Shown: in pieces, positions 62,593 through 64,000 of the stretch | Layout of the letters: each line of letters starts with the position of its first letter | How positions within the stretch are numbered: position 1 is the first letter of the stretch | Source of the DNA: Chryseobacterium culicis | GTDB lineage: Bacteria > Bacteroidota > Bacteroidia > Flavobacteriales > Weeksellaceae | Assembly: GCF_900108365.1 (NCBI RefSeq) | Contig: NZ_FNWQ01000002.1 | Coordinates: 620,001 to 684,000 of the forward strand | Length of the DNA stretch: 64,000 bases | Direction of reading: 5' to 3' | Made by a program: the position numbers and the translations under genes | Notes under the pieces: model-generated | What the model was told of the DNA's origin: nothing | Seen by the model: the letters and a program-made list of their open reading frames with translations, nothing else | Database searches by the model: none

Positions 62593-63831
62593 ATGGACAT
62601 ATTAAGATTTATAACAGCAGGAAGCGTAGATGACGGTAAAAGTACCCTTATCGGCAGGCTGCTTTACGATAGCAAAAGTATTTTGCAGGACCAGTTGGAA
62701 GTCCTTGAAAAGCATTCAAAAAATAAAAACGAAGACGGAGTAGATCTCGCCCTTTTAACAGACGGTCTGCGTGCAGAAAGAGAGCAGGGGATTACCATAG
62801 ATGTTGCTTACCGCTACTTCTCAACAGCAAAAAGAAAATTTATCATTGCTGATGCTCCCGGGCATGTGCAGTATACCCGTAATATGATCACAGGAGCATC
62901 CAACTCAGATCTGATGGTTATTCTGATTGATGCCCGAAAAGGAGTAATCGAGCAAACCAGAAGACATTCCATCATCGCTTCTTTATTACAGTTGAAAAAG
63001 GTTGCTGTAGCCATTAATAAAATGGATATGGTAGATTATTCCGAAGAAGTTTTTGAAAACATTAAATCAGAATATTCGAAAATTGCAGAAAATCTGGGTT
63101 TGAATGACGTAAGTTACTTTCCGATCTCTGCATTAAAAGGAGATAATATCGTCTCAAAATCTTCAAGAACAGACTGGTACGCAGGGAATTCTCTTCTGGA
63201 ATACCTTGAAGAAGTAACAATCAATGAAGAAAAAAATAACGGAAACCGCTTTCAGGTACAGTACGTAATCCGTCCTCAAACTGATGAACTGCATGATTAC
63301 AGAGGATATGCCGGACAAATATTAAGCGGAAAATTCAAAAAAGGCGATAAAATCCACGTTCTTCCAGCAGATCTGGTTACTGAAATTACCAAAATTGAGA
63401 TTAATGGTATAGAGAAGGAAGAAGCCTTTGAGGGACAGCCTGCCGTTATTCACCTTGATCATGATTTAGATATCAGCCGGGGAGATATTTTTGTTACGGA
63501 AGAACAAATTCCGGCGGTGGAAAAAGATCTTGAAATTTTGTTATGCTGGCTGGATCAGAAACCGCTGCAGCCAGGCAATAAATACCTTTTGCAGCAAAAC
63601 AGCAGACTGGTAAAAGCAGTGGTAAAAGAGGTAGACTACAAGATCAACGTCAATACCCTTGTCAGAGAACAGGTGGATGGAGAAATTAAACTGAATGAAA
63701 TTGTAAAAGTTACCCTCCGTACGGCACAGCCGCTGGTGTATGACAGCTTTACCCATAATAAAACAACGGGCTCGGCTATTTTGGTGGATGAAACGTCCAA
63801 TTCAACGGTAGCGGCCTGTATAATTCAATAA
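62593..63831 (+). CDS. cysN: Sulfate adenylyltransferase subunit 1 (GTPase)
   Basis: A 412-residue EF-Tu-like GTPase. The G1 loop GSVDDGKST (about 11-19), DAPGH (about 91-95) and NKMD (about 146-149) are intact, followed by two beta-barrel domains. Its GTP hydrolysis drives APS formation by CysD. There is no C-terminal APS kinase (CysC) extension, which fits an APS-reducing route. It starts 106 bases after cysD. Confidence 0.95.
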   Translation: MDILRFITAGSVDDGKSTLIGRLLYDSKSILQDQLEVLEKHSKNKNEDGVDLALLTDGLRAEREQGITIDVAYRYFSTAKRKFIIADAPGHVQYTRNMITGASNSDLMVILIDARKGVIEQTRRHSIIASLLQLKKVAVAINKMDMVDYSEEVFENIKSEYSKIAENLGLNDVSYFPISALKGDNIVSKSSRTDWYAGNSLLEYLEEVTINEEKNNGNRFQVQYVIRPQTDELHDYRGYAGQILSGKFKKGDKIHVLPADLVTEITKIEINGIEKEEAFEGQPAVIHLDHDLDISRGDIFVTEEQIPAVEKDLEILLCWLDQKPLQPGNKYLLQQNSRLVKAVVKEVDYKINVNTLVREQVDGEIKLNEIVKVTLRTAQPLVYDSFTHNKTTGSAILVDETSNSTVAACIIQ

Positions 63832-63835
63832 AACA

Positions 63836-64000
63836 ATGGCAATTTCCGATCAATTAATACAAAGAATTCATCAGACCAAACAAAATAATAGTCATGGATT
63901 CTTTGATAAAATAAAGACCAAAAAATGGGTAAAGGATCTGTATGAAACACTTTTCCTGCCTCAGAATGACAATACGGAAGATCAGCTGAAACGAAATTTT
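63836..64000 (+). CDS. Serine acetyltransferase, 5' part (runs off the window)
   Basis: The first 55 residues of a gene starting 4 bases after cysN. The charged N-terminal helices (MAISDQLIQRIHQTKQNN, then WVKDLYETLFLPQ) resemble the EpsC-type serine O-acetyltransferases of Bacteroidota, which make O-acetylserine for cysteine synthesis. The catalytic hexapeptide repeats lie beyond the window, so the call rests on the N-terminus and on the sulfur operon context. Confidence 0.65.
   Translation, partial: MAISDQLIQRIHQTKQNNSHGFFDKIKTKKWVKDLYETLFLPQNDNTEDQLKRNF

Noticed and set aside
1..64000. CRISPR arrays, tRNA and rRNA genes, phage or insertion sequences
   Set aside because: No regularly spaced repeats, cloverleaf-like segments, rRNA-like tracts, integrases or transposases were recognised in any gap.

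Overview
The window looks like chromosome from a member of the Flavobacteriia, most probably Chryseobacterium or a close relative (Weeksellaceae). The DNA is AT-rich, start codons sit behind A-rich stretches instead of strong Shine-Dalgarno sites, and several genes are preceded by the Bacteroidota promoter (TTG, about 19-22 bases, then TAnnTTTG). Protein families and dispersed repeats typical of this group agree. No rRNA, tRNA, CRISPR, phage or insertion sequence was seen. About 55 genes are supported, and the last one runs off the right edge.

Layout. 1-9.5 kb: small transport, regulation and redox genes (two MFS exporters, HxlR, AraC and Crp regulators, hydrolases, a DsbA-like protein, a nucleosidase, an S41 peptidase, a GNAT), followed by a 200-bp MITE-like palindromic repeat. 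9.8-24.8 kb: an NRPS-independent siderophore locus. A lysine-hydroxylase-like 2-oxoglutarate oxygenase is divergent from an operon encoding a PLP decarboxylase, an IucA/IucC-GNAT fusion, a lysine N-hydroxylase, a second IucA/IucC synthetase, a MATE exporter, an acyl carrier protein, an AMP ligase, a TonB-dependent receptor and a PepSY membrane protein. The gene set fits a citrate/hydroxycadaverine siderophore of the chryseochelin type. 25.3-32.1 kb: a MocR regulator is divergent from a biotin operon (unknown ferritin-like di-iron protein, bioF, bioD, bioB), and bioA follows after 650 bp of repeat-rich DNA. The di-iron protein overlaps bioF and has the four-helix carboxylate signature; it is the best candidate here for an undescribed step.

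32.2-38 kb: a secreted protein of unknown function, an HxlR/metallo-hydrolase pair, a divergent MFS/AraC pair, an orphan protein and a decayed MFS pseudogene. 38-44 kb: a heavy-metal RND efflux operon whose pump and TolC-like channel are fused in one 1445-residue frame. 44.3-57.9 kb: a nitronate-monooxygenase-like protein with a cysteine-rich tail, two aldo/keto reductases, a ClC antiporter, SDRs, an NDH-2-like enzyme, a flavin dehydrogenase, a rhodanese/thioredoxin pair and two abutting DNA glycosylases. 58-64 kb: a peptidase, a GNAT, then an Rrf2 regulator leading the sulfate assimilation operon (APS reductase, CysD, CysN, and the start of a probable serine acetyltransferase).

The siderophore operon makes, exports and re-imports an iron chelator and carries a predicted promoter with an overlapping Fur-like box. 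The sulfur operon runs ATP sulfurylase to a four-cysteine APS reductase without an APS kinase. The biotin genes cover pimeloyl thioester to biotin, but no bioC or bioH is present in the window.
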